Part shown: piece after piece, positions 1-10,760 of the stretch
Layout: the number at the start of each line of letters is the position of its first letter
Numbering within the stretch: the first letter of the stretch is position 1
NCBI GenBank assembly: GCA_021014325.1
Contig: CM037460.1
Location: 20,366,044-20,430,043 of the forward strand
DNA length: 64,000 bases
Reading direction: 5' to 3'
Source: Plazaster borealis
Taxonomy: Eukaryota; Echinodermata; Asteroidea; Forcipulatida; Labidiasteridae
Translations under genes and position numbers: made by a program
The notes under the pieces: model-generated
Databases searched by the model: none
What the model was told of the DNA's origin: nothing
What the model saw: only the letters and a program-made list of their open reading frames with translations

Positions 1-168
1 AGCACAAAAAGTAGCTAAGCACAACAAAATTATGCTTACCAGAATAAGGTTACCAGCCAAAATACCATGTCAAAGGTACAATTTGTGACTGGTATCCTGC
101 TCCTTTTGCTTACCAGAAAATTGTTAAGCAATATTTCCTGCTTAAGCAGCTCTATGAAATCGGGCCCT
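1..168. repeat. GGGCCCAATTTCATAGAGC-type MITE (family F), cut by the window edge
   Basis: Right part of a ~200-bp element with termini GGGCCCAATTTCATAGAGC / GCTCTATGAAATTGGGCCC and inner TGCTTAAGCA motifs. Many copies occur in this window. Confidence 0.85.
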
Positions 169-348
169 GTTTGAGATTTCCAAGTCACCATATACAGCAT
201 TTTCCTCTAGAATTCTGAAACGTTGTTGTTGGGAACATTGTTAGTTTTTCACGTCACTTTAGAAAACTGGGTTTAAATTTTACAACTTTGCAAGGGCCGG
301 TCACATTTTGTACGAACAGGGGCATCTGGTTTGCCAGTTCAGACTTAC

Positions 349-479
349 AAGTTTTTGTACTTGACGAAGAACTCTTCAATCTCTCCAACCTGAGCTTCCC
401 CTGGCAGCTGGGGCTTCTTGATCACATGGGAGGCCAAGATCTTCTCCACAACATTGGCCTCGGACTCGTCTGGGTTTTC
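349..479 (-). CDS. CHD8: CHD8 exon 5: start of chromodomain 1
   Basis: Acceptor ATCCAG and donor GTAAGT bound 131 bp. The exon encodes ENPDESEANVVEKILASHVI, a linker, and EIEEFFVKYKN, the first beta strands of chromodomain 1. It ends after two bases (TT) of the next codon, consistent with F or L before the conserved SYLHCxW that should follow in the next, unseen exon. Confidence 0.88.
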
Positions 480-3400
480 CTGGATTGAGACAGCGAGGAG
501 ATTAGAATCATCAACAGAGTAAGAACAAGATCTTTCCTTAATGTCAAACTTCTCTCATACCTACGAAATCAATTAGTCTCCCAATTTGCAAAATCCTGCC
601 TTTCATCTGATAAACAACGCCAGTTATTTCTAGACAAACATATTCCCAAAACCAGAACTTCCAGATAAAAACAGCCTTTTAAATGCAGCCCCCACTAATT
701 GTACATAATTCTGTGTTTAGTTCATCCCTTTTTAATTCTTGTCTCCAGCTTTTTCTTGATTTCAATTTTTCCAACCTCGTTCGATTCCCTGCTATTATTG
801 TTTTCCTCGCTTTATTTTTTTTTGAGCTTTCTGTTTTGAATTTTTTGAATTGTAATTGACTAATGTTTAATCTCTACTTTTTAAAATTTTTTTAATGTCA
901 CTCTTTGTAAACTGAATATTTTTAGTCTCCAGACTTGTTGCTTGGTATATTTAATAATACAAAAAATGAATGAATGAATGATCACATGGAAATCTAGTTG
1001 TAGCCGCTAATTTGGATACCGCCTTACCACAAAGAATTTAGCGGCTTCAGTCTGACTTGGTGCCAATGGAGCTACTGTGACCACGTCAACCTCGACGTCA
1101 ACATTACTGTCGGATTCCTTCTTGTCACTGTCGCTACTGTCTCCCCCTGAAATGTTAAAGTCATATTCTACGTCGTAGCGTTTCCGTTTGGTGTTGCGGC
1201 TTGATCTTCGTTTCTGTGAATAAAAACAAATTGTTTTTGTTGATCATTTCATCAAATTGTAATTGTTCCATAGCTGCTCGGCCTTTGCGATGCAAAATAA
1301 ATGTAAAATCATTCAGAGTAGAGTAAAGTAGAGCCATTGCCCAAAGTGCTTCAATGAGAGTGGTAGACTGGAGAAGCCACCAGCTGTGCTCAATTGCAAT
1401 GGCATTTTGGGCCACCCTTGGAAGAGATAAGGTTCTCGTCAATTTCTGCAGTGGCAATCTGGTGATTGATCACACATACAAACACAGTGGCAGGAAAGTG
1501 TGGCACGGATTACCTCACCATTGTGTGCATTGCATATGAGAGATTTTGAGTCATCATGAAGTTAGTGCCTAATATAGTAGAGCTAATCATTGAGTCAATC
1601 AGCGCCCAAAGTCAATCTTAAAGGATCTGTATACGTTTGGTAATGACTCTGAAAATTAATGGCAATCAAAACTTACTTGGTAAGAAGTGCAGCAGTTTTC
1701 GATAGTATAATGCATTTTGAGAAACCTTTTCACTTCAAAGTACTGCGGTTATGGAAAAATATATAATTTTTTATCCCCCAAAATTTGAATCTGAGAAACA
1801 TTACTGCAGTAACGTTTCTCAGATTGTGTATTCCAATTGCAGATTATTCTTCCTGCGAGGACATAACCGCTCCATATTTTGGCTTTTTCTCAAAAACGCT
1901 ACCACCTTTTGAAATGAAATTTCACAGGTTAGTTTTATGGTATATATCTACAACTATGTAGGATTGAAACAAACAATGGGTTCCAATTACCAAACGTATA
2001 CAATCCTTTTAAAGAAAACATGCTCATATTTGTAGTTGGTTGGCTAATTTATTTTCATTAACGCAAAAGAGTTGAATTTACACAGCCGTTGCCAAGAAGC
2101 ACAATGATGTCAGAGAGGAGGGCAACCTAGAAGTCGCTGACCCCAGAGTAGTTGTGGCTTGAGACTTTGTTTTCTTACCTCAAGAAGGGGGTCATCATCT
2201 GGCAATGCCTTGGCTAGGAGAGCATCCTCCGCCTCGGAACCCGACGAGGAAGAGTCGTTCATGTGTTTACGTTTGTTCTTCAATCTCACTAAAGCCGCTA
2301 GTGGAAACTTCCTAATTTTTTTTAGAAGAAATGGATAAAATGTAAGAAAATACCATTTCTTTGATGCACCAACATGCTGCTACTTTCTGCCATGCTCACC
2401 ATTTTTGGAGTCAAATTGAGCAAACAAAATTAAGACAGGCATGTGAGAGGGCACTGAAAAAAAACCCATGCAGAAATCTTTTGGTTAAGTATAGCTTGTG
2501 TGGAGTGTGTGGAGCGCGAGGCCATAACAGCCAAATTAAACAAACAAATTATGACAGGCATGTGAGAGGGCACTGAAAAAAAACACACGCAGAAATCTTT
2601 TGGTCAAGTATAGCTTGTGTGGAGTGTGTGGAGTGTGTGGAGCGCGAGGCCATAACAGCCAAATTAAACAAACAAATTATGACAGGCATGTGAGAGGGCA
2701 CTGAAAAAAACCACACGCAGAAATCTTTTGGTTAGGTATAGCTTGTGTGGAGTGTGTGGCGCGCGAGGCCATAACAGCTTGGTATCTTGGATGGGTCCCA
2801 TTTTTACCTGCAGATTTGAAGTCTAATGTCTACAAAATTGCAAACGCTGAAGCAGCCTATCATGTAGGACTTCTGCTTCACTATTAATCAACATAAATGT
2901 CTGCAAACAGTGGATGATTTGTTTAGACTTGGATCAGATTGGTATGCCTGGTCTAGTGATAAGCAATTGTTATTTGAGCCTATAATTCAGACAACTTCCT
3001 GAAGAGGAGTTGGGAGGGTTGAACTTACTTTGGTGGTATTTTCTTTGGCCGGGATTTCTTCTTAGCAACCTTGACTTTCACCTCCTTCTTCTCTTTAGGC
3101 TCCTTGGGCAGTTTCTGCGGTTTGGGTTCCTTAGGTTTGGCTTTCCTTTTCTCTTTGGACTTCTTCTCCTTCTCCAGGTTCACGTCGGGGAGAGAAACAT
3201 CTGCCATGATCTTAGGTATGTTCTGAAGCCCAGAGGCTTTCGCTTTGGCGACAGCTTCAGCGACGATACGATTTGCTTTCTCTTGGGGTTTGTGCTTCTT
3301 GCCCCCTCTGCTGGTGCCGCTGTTCGTTGTAGCTTCTCCGCCACTGGTGTCCGAAGATGAAGTTGGACTCTTCTGAGTTCCACTTGATTGCGCGGTTGAG

Positions 3401-6400
3401 GTGGACAGTATGAGGGGGGTTAACGATGATGATCCTGATGTACTGTTCTGAAACGCAGAATTTCACGTTGGATTTTACACAAAGGGATGAGATTTGGACG
3501 GATCTGAAAATTCCTTAAAAATGGCTTGTGGGTCTAGGTCCCCCTTATTCTAGACCGGAACCTCTCAGATGATACAATTCTGGAGGTTTACAGACCATAG
3601 TGTTTGGACACCATTGCAAGTGAACAATTTGGACACCCAGTTTTTAAATTTCCAGCAAATTTTGACACCCTTTTACCAAATCCTGGTTTAAACCTTGTTA
3701 CAGACTCTGTGCATCACCAGGAAACTACAGGTTTGGACACATTGTGGACTATTTCTTTCTCCCTTTGGTGACTGCTTCACTTATTTCAAAACATTTGAAG
3801 CCTCCAAGTTTTAAGAAAATCCTGAAATCAGGAACATTCGTGAAAAAATCACATGCCTGTACAAGTACTCATTTATGCCTTTTAAATATACAAATATTAA
3901 ATCAATGATATTCAGATAACTTTTTGGGGAAAGCAACAATTCTTCTATCGGGGAAAGCAAAAATTCTTTCTTTTTAAAGGTATCGTACACGTTTAGTAAC
4001 GACTCAAAACAAATATTAACATAAAACTTACTTGGCAACAAGCAACAGAGCTGTTGATAGTATAAAACATTGTAGGAAACGACTCCCTCTGAAGTAACAC
4101 AGTTTTTGACAAAGAGGTAATTTCTCACTAAAATAATAAAAACTTCTTGCAAGAAGTTTTTATTCCTATCTGAAAGCACACAAACTTGTACAACAAGGGC
4201 GTTTTTTCTTTCATCATTTTCTTGCAACTTAGATGACCAATTGAGCCCAAATTTTCACAGGCTTGTTATTTTATGCATATGTTGGGATAAACCAAGTGAG
4301 AACACTGGTCTTTGACAATTACCAAACAAGTTCAGTGCCTTTAAAAGGGGGAAAAAGTTATCTTTATATCTCCTTCAAATTGACAAAAAAATGTATACCT
4401 TCGCTTTGACACTTTGAACTGATGTCTGAAGCTGGGAGACACGAGCTTGGAGGTCCTTCAACTTCTGTATGTTCTCTGAAGACCTGGGTTGATTCTTCAG
4501 CTGACTAACTTCAAAGGCAATCTTCTTGACCTCCTCAAGGGCTCCGCTCCTCGGATTCACCATGATCAGGATCTGACCCGGCTGCTGGCCAACAGGTCCG
4601 CCTGGTATCTGTATCGGCTTGCTGGTGCTCGTCTTGATCACCTGCTGTACGACCGGCTTCACCTTGGTCTGTTTGACTTTCACAATAGTATTGGCCGCTT
4701 GGCTACGAATTATATTAGGCATCTTCTTTGTGTTGGCTTTAGTAATTGTCACCGTTTGGTTCTGGGACACGGCGACACTCGCTGCAGCTTTCTGAAGTGC
4801 CGCCGAAGCAGTAACTTCCGTTTTAGCGATTGCGGTGTTGGCACTCTGAATTGTTATATTGCCCATATTAGTAACAGTAAAGGATTGAGTTGATGCTGGG
4901 ACAGTTTTAACTGTACTTGGAATGACAGTTGATTTGATGGTAGTGAGGTTAACGGTCGATGAGCCTACAGTAGTGGTAATGGTTGTAGTTGGGGACTGCA
5001 CAGGAATAACACTACAGACGGTCTGTTGCTGGGGAGAGGAAAGACTGACTGCTTTCGGAGTGGACTGACCGGACAGAACTGCATTGATGTTTTGAAAGCT
5101 TGTACCGCCAGTGACTGCCTGTACAGTGGACCCTGTTGGAGCTATTGCACGCACGGTCTGAAGGTTTGTTTGGATGGTTTTAGCCTGGCTAGGGTATATG
5201 GCACGAATAGTTTGAAGTTTCGTGGGAATAGTGGTTGCTACTGTTGATGTCTGTGGTAACACTGACAGAGCAACGGGTTGATTTGGAGCACTTGTTCGGA
5301 TTACCTGCTGGCCAGCTGGGATAGTGATAGTTTTTGTGATCATTCCCGTTGGAGCGATTGGTCGCGTGTTGTTACTGGTTGTAGAGGTAATTAGGGTCTT
5401 TGCCGATGTAGGACTACTGACAGTCAGTACAGACTGTGTGAAAGCTACAGTATTGGCCGCTCCCTGACTGCTTGGTATTGTGATTGTCTTAGCCCCCGAA
5501 TTCACCACCTGATTGGCAAGTATAGTCAAAGCCATTCCTCCTCCAGGCAACTGTTTCATAATATGCTGCGGCTGCTGCTGCTGCTGCTGATTTTGTTGTA
5601 CAATCTTAATCTGTTGAGCACCGACGATACCGGGTATCTGGGTGCTGTTATTAACATTGGTAATGATGTACTGGGGCTGTGATGTCAACACGGTGCCTTG
5701 TTGCTTCGGAGAAGTTTGACGCGATACGGTGGCAACCTTAGTCGGAAGTTGCTGCAGTCTGCTGACATTCTTCTGGAGAGAGTTGATGTCTTTCATTTGC
5801 AAGCGCAGAGTGACAGGTTGGCCTGATTGGATTGCTTGTACAGATTGCTGTTGGTCGAGGACCAGTTGACCCCCTTGGAGCGTTGCAGTGAGGGGCCGGA
5901 TTTGCTGCGTTTGTTGTGGCTGGGCAGTTCTGATAATCTGCATGACTCCTGGTTGCTGCTGGGAGAGAACAGCAGCAGGCTGTGTAGCCTGCGACACAGG
6001 CTGACGTATCAGCTGGAAACCAGTTGCGGTGGACTGCAACGATACCTGTGGCGATTTCTCCCCACCAGATTTAGGCAGAGCATAATCGTGATGGCTGAGT
6101 GGTGCTGATATTGCATAGCCGTGCTCTTGTACCGATTTAACGTCAGCACTGGTCGAGCTTGCCGGCTTCTGTGTTTGAAGCCGTTGCGGACTCCCCGTTA
6201 TTACCATGATGGTTTGTGCCTGTTGTGACCCATGCTGGACGGCTTGTTGGGTAAGTGGCGACACACGGACCAGATTTTGCTGCAGGACTTGTTGCCTGCC
6301 CTGCTGGGGTTGTATGCGAATCAATTGTTGTTGCTGCTGCGGTACTTGAACAACTGTTGCCTTCTGTTGGCCTGGAGAAGTCAAGACTGATTGCACTTGT

Positions 6401-6522
6401 GGCGTTCCAGGATTACTCACAGTAACAACCTGAACTCTTCGAGGCGGCGTCTTCAATGCGTTCGGAGAAACAACTGCCTCAGTTTTGGATTCTCCTTGTG
6501 CTACATTGTTAGTACTCTCCAT
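349..6522 (-). CDS. CHD8: CHD8-like chromodomain helicase, N-terminal half (5 exons, incomplete at the left edge)
   Basis: Class III CHD proteins (CHD6-9, fly kismet) are nuclear ATP-dependent remodellers. Human CHD8 also restrains beta-catenin and p53 targets. Five coding exons on the minus strand (6522-4399, 3447-3029, 2311-2179, 1213-1028, 479-349) join in frame with GT-AG sites and give about 997 residues. Order: T/V/Q-rich region (1-660), short coiled coil (about 664-708), the EKANRIVAEAVAKAKA block diagnostic of CHD7/8, a K/E/P-rich linker, a KRRSSRNTKRKRY basic block, the FFVENP motif, then the start of chromodomain 1 ending EEFFVKYKN. From memory, human CHD8 has the same order (KRRSNRQVKRKKY, FFVENPSEEDAA, EEFFVKYKNYSYLHC). 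The second chromodomain, helicase and BRK domains would lie left of base 349. An invertebrate may have one gene for the whole CHD6-9 group, so CHD8 versus CHD7 is less certain than the class. Confidence 0.9.
987..1027 (+). repeat. fragment of a TAGCCGTAGC-type repeat touching a CHD8 splice donor
   Basis: GGAAATCTAG...TAGCCGC...GCCTTAC matches 13898-13945 in order and ends at the CHD8 exon 4 boundary, so the minus-strand donor GTAAGGC lies inside the repeat. Confidence 0.5.
1028..1213 (-). CDS. CHD8: CHD8 exon 4: KRRSSRNTKRKRY block to FFV
   Basis: Acceptor TTCACAG and donor GTG/GTAAGG bound 62 codons, phase 0 on both sides. The exon holds KRRSSRNTKRKRYDVEYDF, an acidic serine cluster (GGDSSDSDKKESD) and AAKFFV, which joins ENPDE in the next exon to make the conserved FFVENP motif just before chromodomain 1. 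The donor sits at the edge of a repeat (987-1027). Confidence 0.88.
1622..2008 (-). mobile_element. TTAA-flanked MITE, family B
   Basis: Flanked by TTAA at 1618-1621 and 2009-2012. The terminal repeats resemble AGGATCTGTATACGTTTGG and its complement. Internal CTTACTTGGTAAGAAGT and AACCGC-type blocks are shared with copies at 7146, 11399, 13274 and 37338. Confidence 0.85.
2179..2311 (-). CDS. CHD8: CHD8 exon 3: basic and serine/acidic linker
   Basis: This 133-bp exon reads LKNKRKHMNDSSSSGSEAED and then ALLAKALPDDDPLLE, ending at GAG/GTAAGA. It corresponds to the KKRKRNTSSDNSDVEV linker I recall from human CHD8. The acceptor is uncertain. AATTAG at 2313-2312 keeps the frame and follows a pyrimidine tract. 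An alternative GTGAG would also keep phase but start 33 bases later. Confidence 0.75.
2413..2779 (+). repeat. three tandem copies of a ~120-128 bp unit
   Basis: Units start near 2413, 2533 and 2661, each with GACAGGCATGTGAGAGGGCA and AGAAATCTTTTGGTTAAG-like blocks. Copy 2 is longer by an 8-bp GAGTGTGT duplication. It lies in a CHD8 intron. Confidence 0.9.
3029..3447 (-). CDS. CHD8: CHD8 exon 2: CHD7/8 signature helix and lysine-rich linker
   Basis: Acceptor TTTCAG and donor GTAAGT bound 419 bp, phase 0 in and 2 bases out. The exon encodes a Ser/Thr-rich stretch, then KPQEKANRIVAEAVAKAKAS and GLQNIP. These match the conserved human CHD8 block QEKANRIVAEAIARARARGE / QNIP. A long K/E/P-rich segment (KEKKSKEKRKAKPKEPKPQK and onward) follows. 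Short open stretches in the other frames here are shadows. Confidence 0.88.
3448..3977. other. CHD8 intron, no feature seen
   Basis: Unremarkable A/T-rich intronic sequence before the family A element. No ORF or repeat that I recognise. Confidence 0.6.
3978..4340 (-). mobile_element. TTAA-flanked MITE, family A
   Basis: TTAA at 3974-3977 and 4341-4344. Terminal AGGCACTGAACTTGTTTGG (minus strand). The inner CTCAATTGGTCATC and GTTGCAAGAAAA blocks are shared with 16515, 23522, 34084 and 52470. The 138-residue open stretch here is repeat-derived. Confidence 0.88.
4399..6522 (-). CDS. CHD8: CHD8 first coding exon: T/V/Q-rich N-terminus and coiled coil
   Basis: This exon has 708 codons. The ATG at 6522 is chosen because AACATGG is a strong Kozak context and a TAA lies 19 codons upstream in the same frame. 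An acceptor (TTTTCAG) at 6618 implies a separate upstream 5' UTR exon. The protein is rich in Gln, Thr, Val and Ser, with Q runs near residues 60-90 and 311-320 and many repeated TVxTI and VRAI-type motifs. This is typical of low-complexity activation-type regions and resembles the T/V/Q-rich start of human CHD8. Residues about 664-708 form heptads (FEVSQLKN, LKDLQARVSQLQTSV) likely to be a coiled coil. The donor AAG/GTATAC ends the exon in phase 0. Five further in-frame codons before a stop are intronic. Confidence 0.88.
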
Positions 6523-7145
6523 GTTCTCAAGGGTCTTCAGAATCCCATAAAGCTCTTGAAGAGGAGAGATCTCACATTATCACTGTATAATGGATGACAA
6601 ATGGATACAGGTATCGTCTGAAAAGAGACAATATTATACAGGCATATTAGTCGCTTGGAAAAACTATTTTATTGAGAGCAAGGGCTAACCTAAATGTACA
6701 TACCAGTATTATGGTATATACCTTTATCATTCAACCACCATCTTTGTTAGGTTCCCTGTCTTCAATAACAATACTAAATACTCATTCACATTACACTAAA
6801 CCAGACTATTTTTCCTTTCTAGCCTCGTTTTGGTTACACTGATTTGGATGGGAGAAAAAAAAATGGCTGCATATTTATAGACTTGTCCATGATAAAGGTC
6901 TATCTAGGCTTTTGTATTAGACTTGTCAGGCTATTTAAAAAAAACAATTCTGCTGGTTTTTCTGAGGGCAAAAAAACAAAAATGGAAATCAGACTTAAGT
7001 AGGAAGAATCATGCCTAAATAAAAATAAATTGTATTTAGTGATAAAGCAAAGCTGTGATTAAGTGTGTTGAAATAAGACTTCGAAAATATGCCCACACAT
7101 TTTCCAAAATTAAAATTTAGGAAAGAGTGCTGAATCAAAATCAAA

Positions 7146-7491
7146 GGGATTGTATACGTTTGGTAATTGGAACCCACTGTTTGTTTCAATCCTTTGTAGT
7201 TGTATATATACCATAAAACTAACCTGTGAACATCTCATTTCAAAAGGTGGTAGTATTTTTGAGATATTGCCAAAAATTTGCAATTGGAATACACTATCGG
7301 AAAAAAATTACTGCAGTAACGCTTCTAAGATTCAAATTGTTTGTAATAAAAAGTGATATCTTTTTCCATAACCGCAGTAGGCCTACTATGAAGTGAAAGG
7401 TTTCTCAAAATGCAATCCAAAGCTGACTGTTCTTCTTACCAAGTAAGTTTTTATTGTCATACCAAACATATACAGACCCTTTTAAGTCATT
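7146..7491 (+). mobile_element. MITE, family B
   Basis: Starts GGGATTGTATACGTTTGG and ends with the complement ACCAAACATATACAGACCCT followed by TTAA (7492-7495). The left TTAA has decayed. It lies in the putative CHD8 leader intron. Confidence 0.85.
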
Positions 7492-7601
7492 CATTGAATG
7501 ATGGAATATGTTCCAGTCAACTTGGCTTTGCCTCGTTGAATGGAACATGAATGGAACATTCCATTTGTCAACTCATGAAAATATTCTCACTAAATTGGCT
7601 A

Positions 7602-7744
7602 TAGACTGTGCAAGTCTCGTGCGTATTCGAACATCGGGACCCGTTATAGTGCGTGAGTTTGTTTCCTTCACGCGTTAACGCATCGTACGTGGGACCAAAG
7701 TGGTCCCAAAAAGGTTTGAATACGCGCGAGACTTGCACGGTCTA
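7602..7744. mobile_element. 143-bp MITE with TAGACTGTGCAAGTCTCG termini
   Basis: Terminal inverted repeats TAGACTGTGCAAGTCTCG and GAGACTTGCACGGTCTA, with a short internal GGGACC/GGTCCC inverted pair. A longer relative is at 45836-46368. Confidence 0.8.
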
Positions 7745-8033
7745 TTGCACTAAAAAATGTTCATTATTTGTATATGATAATACGAGACGACAAAGTGAAG
7801 TACATAACGTGTGATCAACCAAACCATTACGTAATACAGGCAAATTTTTAAGTTCAACGGAAGCCTAGAAAAATTAAGTTAACAATTTAAAAATAAATCA
7901 CTTGAGAATTTTGAGAGAGTCATTTTAGTTTTGGTTTTAACACAAGTGTAACTGGTTTTTGGATTTTGGTATTGTCTTTGAACCTTTTAATTAATGTTAC
8001 CAAAAAAAAAAACCCACGATAAACAACCTTGCC

Positions 8034-8124
8034 GCGTCCTAGTTAGTTGCGATAATCGTTACCCTCCATCCACTACAACCATCAGGACAATGAAGGGTTA
8101 CAACTATCGCAACTAACTAGCATG
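8034..8124. repeat. imperfect inverted repeat
   Basis: CTAGTTAGTTGCGATAATCG on the left faces CGCAACTAACTAG on the right, enclosing about 45 bp. Probably a small fold-back element. Confidence 0.7.
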
Positions 8125-8135
8125 ACTAGTCATAT

Positions 8136-8729
8136 AGGGTGCGTTCGATTAGCTTACACGTGTAAGTAAAACTTAAACGAGAGCGTTCCATTAGCCATGA
8201 TACTCGTGTCTGCCCCCGGTGTCAGCCACCACAGCCCCAGCTCGCGAGCGGGTCTCTGGTGGATGCCCGGTGTAATGACGTAGTTTCCGGCTGCAGGCGT
8301 ATCATACCAAGATGGCGGGGACAAGTTGAATTCGACCCGAGTACAAAAACTACAAATTATTACACAGATTTATCGCCTATGAAACAATTATGGCAAATGG
8401 AGAGGAAGTGTATTTCCTGAAAAGCAAACAGTTGGTGAGTGTGTACAAATTATGAATGATATAATTAAATTGTGTCGTCCCGGACATCAACATTTTCCAA
8501 TTGAGCAGACGACGGAAATGATGGAGCTGTCTGTTTACACTTTTTTAAGTCGAGCTGCTACGCAACAACCTTTGACCTTAATTTTCCCAGAGTGCCAAGT
8601 GAAACACCGCAGCGTTCGATTAGCCTGGTTTTGTGGCTTCCACCAGTGTAAATCCCCGGTACACACGGGGAAGCTAATCGAACCATGGAGGAAGGAATAT
8701 ATTCCTTCCTCCATGATCGAACGCACCCA
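8136..8729. mobile_element. TIR element, GGGTGCGTTCGATTAGC ends
   Basis: GGGTGCGTTCGATTAGC at 8137-8153 faces ATCGAACGCACCC at 8716-8728. The flanks read ATAT on both sides. No transposase ORF, so it is non-autonomous. Inside are a nested GTTCGATTAGC/GCTAATCGAAC pair (8614-8683) and a perfect 32-bp palindrome (8684-8715). It may hide the true 5' end of the CHD8 locus, since GC content is raised at 8215-8330. Confidence 0.65.
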
Positions 8730-9396
8730 ATATATCCTTGCACTTTTTTTGGTTCAATTTTCACAAGTGAAGCTGCATGCATAAAATGGTGGTTTACAAA
8801 AAATGATACTTGATAGCATGTGTCGTTTTCAGAAATTGTATTCAAATATCATTTTTGTCAATGTCATAAAGGACTCAATATATAATTTACCTTCTATAAA
8901 AAGCAAATAAATGGTGGACAGTGAGGCCATGAGTGACTACCTACCATAGTACCAACCATGCCTACGTACCACCACACCACAGACAGCATGCCACTCAGGA
9001 CATGCAGGAACTCGGCACGCAGACGATGGATGTAATGATGGATGTGTACATTTTTCTTCCCATGTTTTGTGTCTGCATGACAATTTGTCATGCTGCAGTC
9101 ACAGAGAAGTTATATAATCTGATACCAAAGTACTTATTCGTGATGTAAAGTATTATCCTCAAGGGAAATACATAAAATTTGGAACATATAACTCATGCAT
9201 TGACAAACAACGTTGAATGTAATCTTTCAAACATTCTATAAATTTCCTCTATTTTGCGTTTTGTTCTATTCGCAAGCCGAAGCTGAAAACCAAACACAGA
9301 ACTCTCACATGGCCCCCCAAAATGTCATTTTCTGTTCAATCAAGTATTTCCACATACCAGAGAAACCTTACGGAAACGTAATGACTACAAACTTAC
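8730..9396. other. putative CHD8 leader intron, nothing recognised
   Basis: A/T-rich sequence without convincing coding or repeat content. Short open stretches here look random. Confidence 0.5.
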
Positions 9397-9700
9397 CCAA
9401 TTTATGTGTTTGAAATGACGAAAAAGACGAATCGAAAATTCTCGATGTTCTGAAATTCTGAGTCCATAATGAATGCCTGTACGTGAAAAAAACCCACATT
9501 CTATGCAGCAGTAAACTACTATTACAGAACACGTTATTTCATTGGACAGATTAATCCCTGGTCGATCGGCCAAAAATGCTTAATAAATTGATCACTTATG
9601 TCTATAGATTAATTTAAAAGTAAAATTAGTATGAACTAGGTAATAAAACCGAGACATACAGTTCTATATACAAACTTTTTACAGCGATGTAGAAAAATAT
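9397..9700 (-). other. candidate CHD8 5' non-coding exon (right boundary unknown)
   Basis: CHD8 coding starts in an exon whose acceptor is at 6618, so an upstream leader exon must exist. On the minus strand a strong donor (TTGG/GTAAGTTTG) ends at 9397, downstream of a promoter-like stretch. No long ATG-started ORF crosses it. This is inference; transcript data would settle it. Confidence 0.3.
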
Positions 9701-9739
9701 AAGAGAAAACAACAGTACAATTCTTGTCAAATTGTCCAA

Positions 9740-9900
9740 TAAGCTTCACCGTACTTAAATCAGTCGGAATGACCCGGACCACGTTCTGGGAAATAAGACA
9801 GCCAATCAAATGACGCAAAATGACAACTACGAAGTTCCCGTATGTAGTGGAGGCGCCTTTGTTTATTATCTTTTTGCCGGGAAATAATTCCTACATGGGA
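9740..9900 (-). promoter_or_regulatory. candidate CHD8 promoter (inverted CCAAT, CRE-like half site)
   Basis: Read on the minus strand this region holds GATTGGCTG (a Y-box/inverted CCAAT) next to TGCGTCAT, with a locally higher CpG content (GGCGCC, CCGG) than the surroundings and no recognisable repeat. It lies just upstream of the candidate leader exon. No TATA box is evident. Confidence 0.25.
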
Positions 9901-10127
9901 AAACTAAAGCGCTCAATGGACACTCATTTTCTGAATTGTTTTCTGACATTTTCATTGATGTGGTCCTATCTGTTTATTTGGTAACTTAGTTATGTTTAAA
10001 TAATATAATAATTATTTTACGTTATTATATGAATAACTTATTACGGTGACCATAGAAACTCTATGCGGTGACCGACTTATGGGTTTGATGAGTATGAATC
10101 TCATGATATTGATTGATAGCGCCCTGC
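9901..10127. other. intergenic, nothing recognised
   Basis: A/T-rich, no ORF or repeat recognised. Confidence 0.5.
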
Positions 10128-10282
10128 AGGGCCAAATTTCATAAAGCTGTTAAGCAGAAAATACTGCTAAGCAAAATTTGTTGCTAAGCAAAAAATGAGT
10201 TGGGAACCAGTGGCAACAATGTAATTTTGTTTGAAATTTTTGCTTGTTACCTGTTTCTAAGCAAGTTTTGTCCGTGCTTAAA
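10128..10282. mobile_element. family F MITE, right end lost
   Basis: GGGCCAAATTTCATAAAGC start and TGCTAAGCA motifs. It decays after a GTGCTTAAAGG near 10282. Confidence 0.7.
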
Positions 10283-10705
10283 GGGTATGGTGTTAGGGTT
10301 ATAGGGTGAAGGTTAGTCGATCTCCTATCTCAAGACGGAATTGACAGTGTACAAAACCCCTCGCTGCGGTGTAAAAAAAATACTGCCCTTATCCAAAACA
10401 CCAACTTTCAAGTTACTAATAGTATAGTCCCATTCTAAAACCTAAAATGTTTTATTTTTCAATGTTCTGAAAGTGATGTTTGAAACTTAGCACAGTATGG
10501 ATAAAACACCAATGTTTGTGGGTCGGTCAACCATGTGTATATAGTTGAATTGGTAGGAGTGTTGGTTCTGAAAAATAAAAGCCATTGATGGATCTCAATG
10601 TTTTCAGCTAGGAACAGCGTACTCTGCTCGAAGTTCATTTCAGTCTCAGAAGACGAGCAAGCAAAGTACACTGTTCAAAAAGTAACCCATTGAACATCCC
10701 TTTAA
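10283..10705. other. intergenic, nothing recognised
   Basis: No gene or repeat I can name. Confidence 0.45.
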
Positions 10706-10760
10706 AGGGATTTTATATACGTTTGGTAATTGGAACCAACTGTTTGGTCAAATTAAGAAA
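10706..10760 (+). repeat. 5' fragment of family B MITE
   Basis: TTAA at 10702-10705, then AGGGATTTTATATACGTTTG and GTAATTGGAACCAACTG. The similarity fades soon after. Confidence 0.6.

Noticed and set aside
3811..4227. 138-codon minus-strand frame
   Set aside because: Lies almost wholly in a family A MITE and has no domain.
4489..6597. Plus-strand frames of 68-134 codons
   Set aside because: Antisense shadows of the long CHD8 coding exon.
8310..8335. ATG in AAGATGGCGGGGAC as a start codon
   Set aside because: The frame stops after four codons. The match is a YY1-type motif rather than a coding start, and it lies inside a TIR element.
9385..9573. 62-codon minus-strand frame in the putative CHD8 leader
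   Set aside because: It starts from TTG rather than ATG and runs through the donor.
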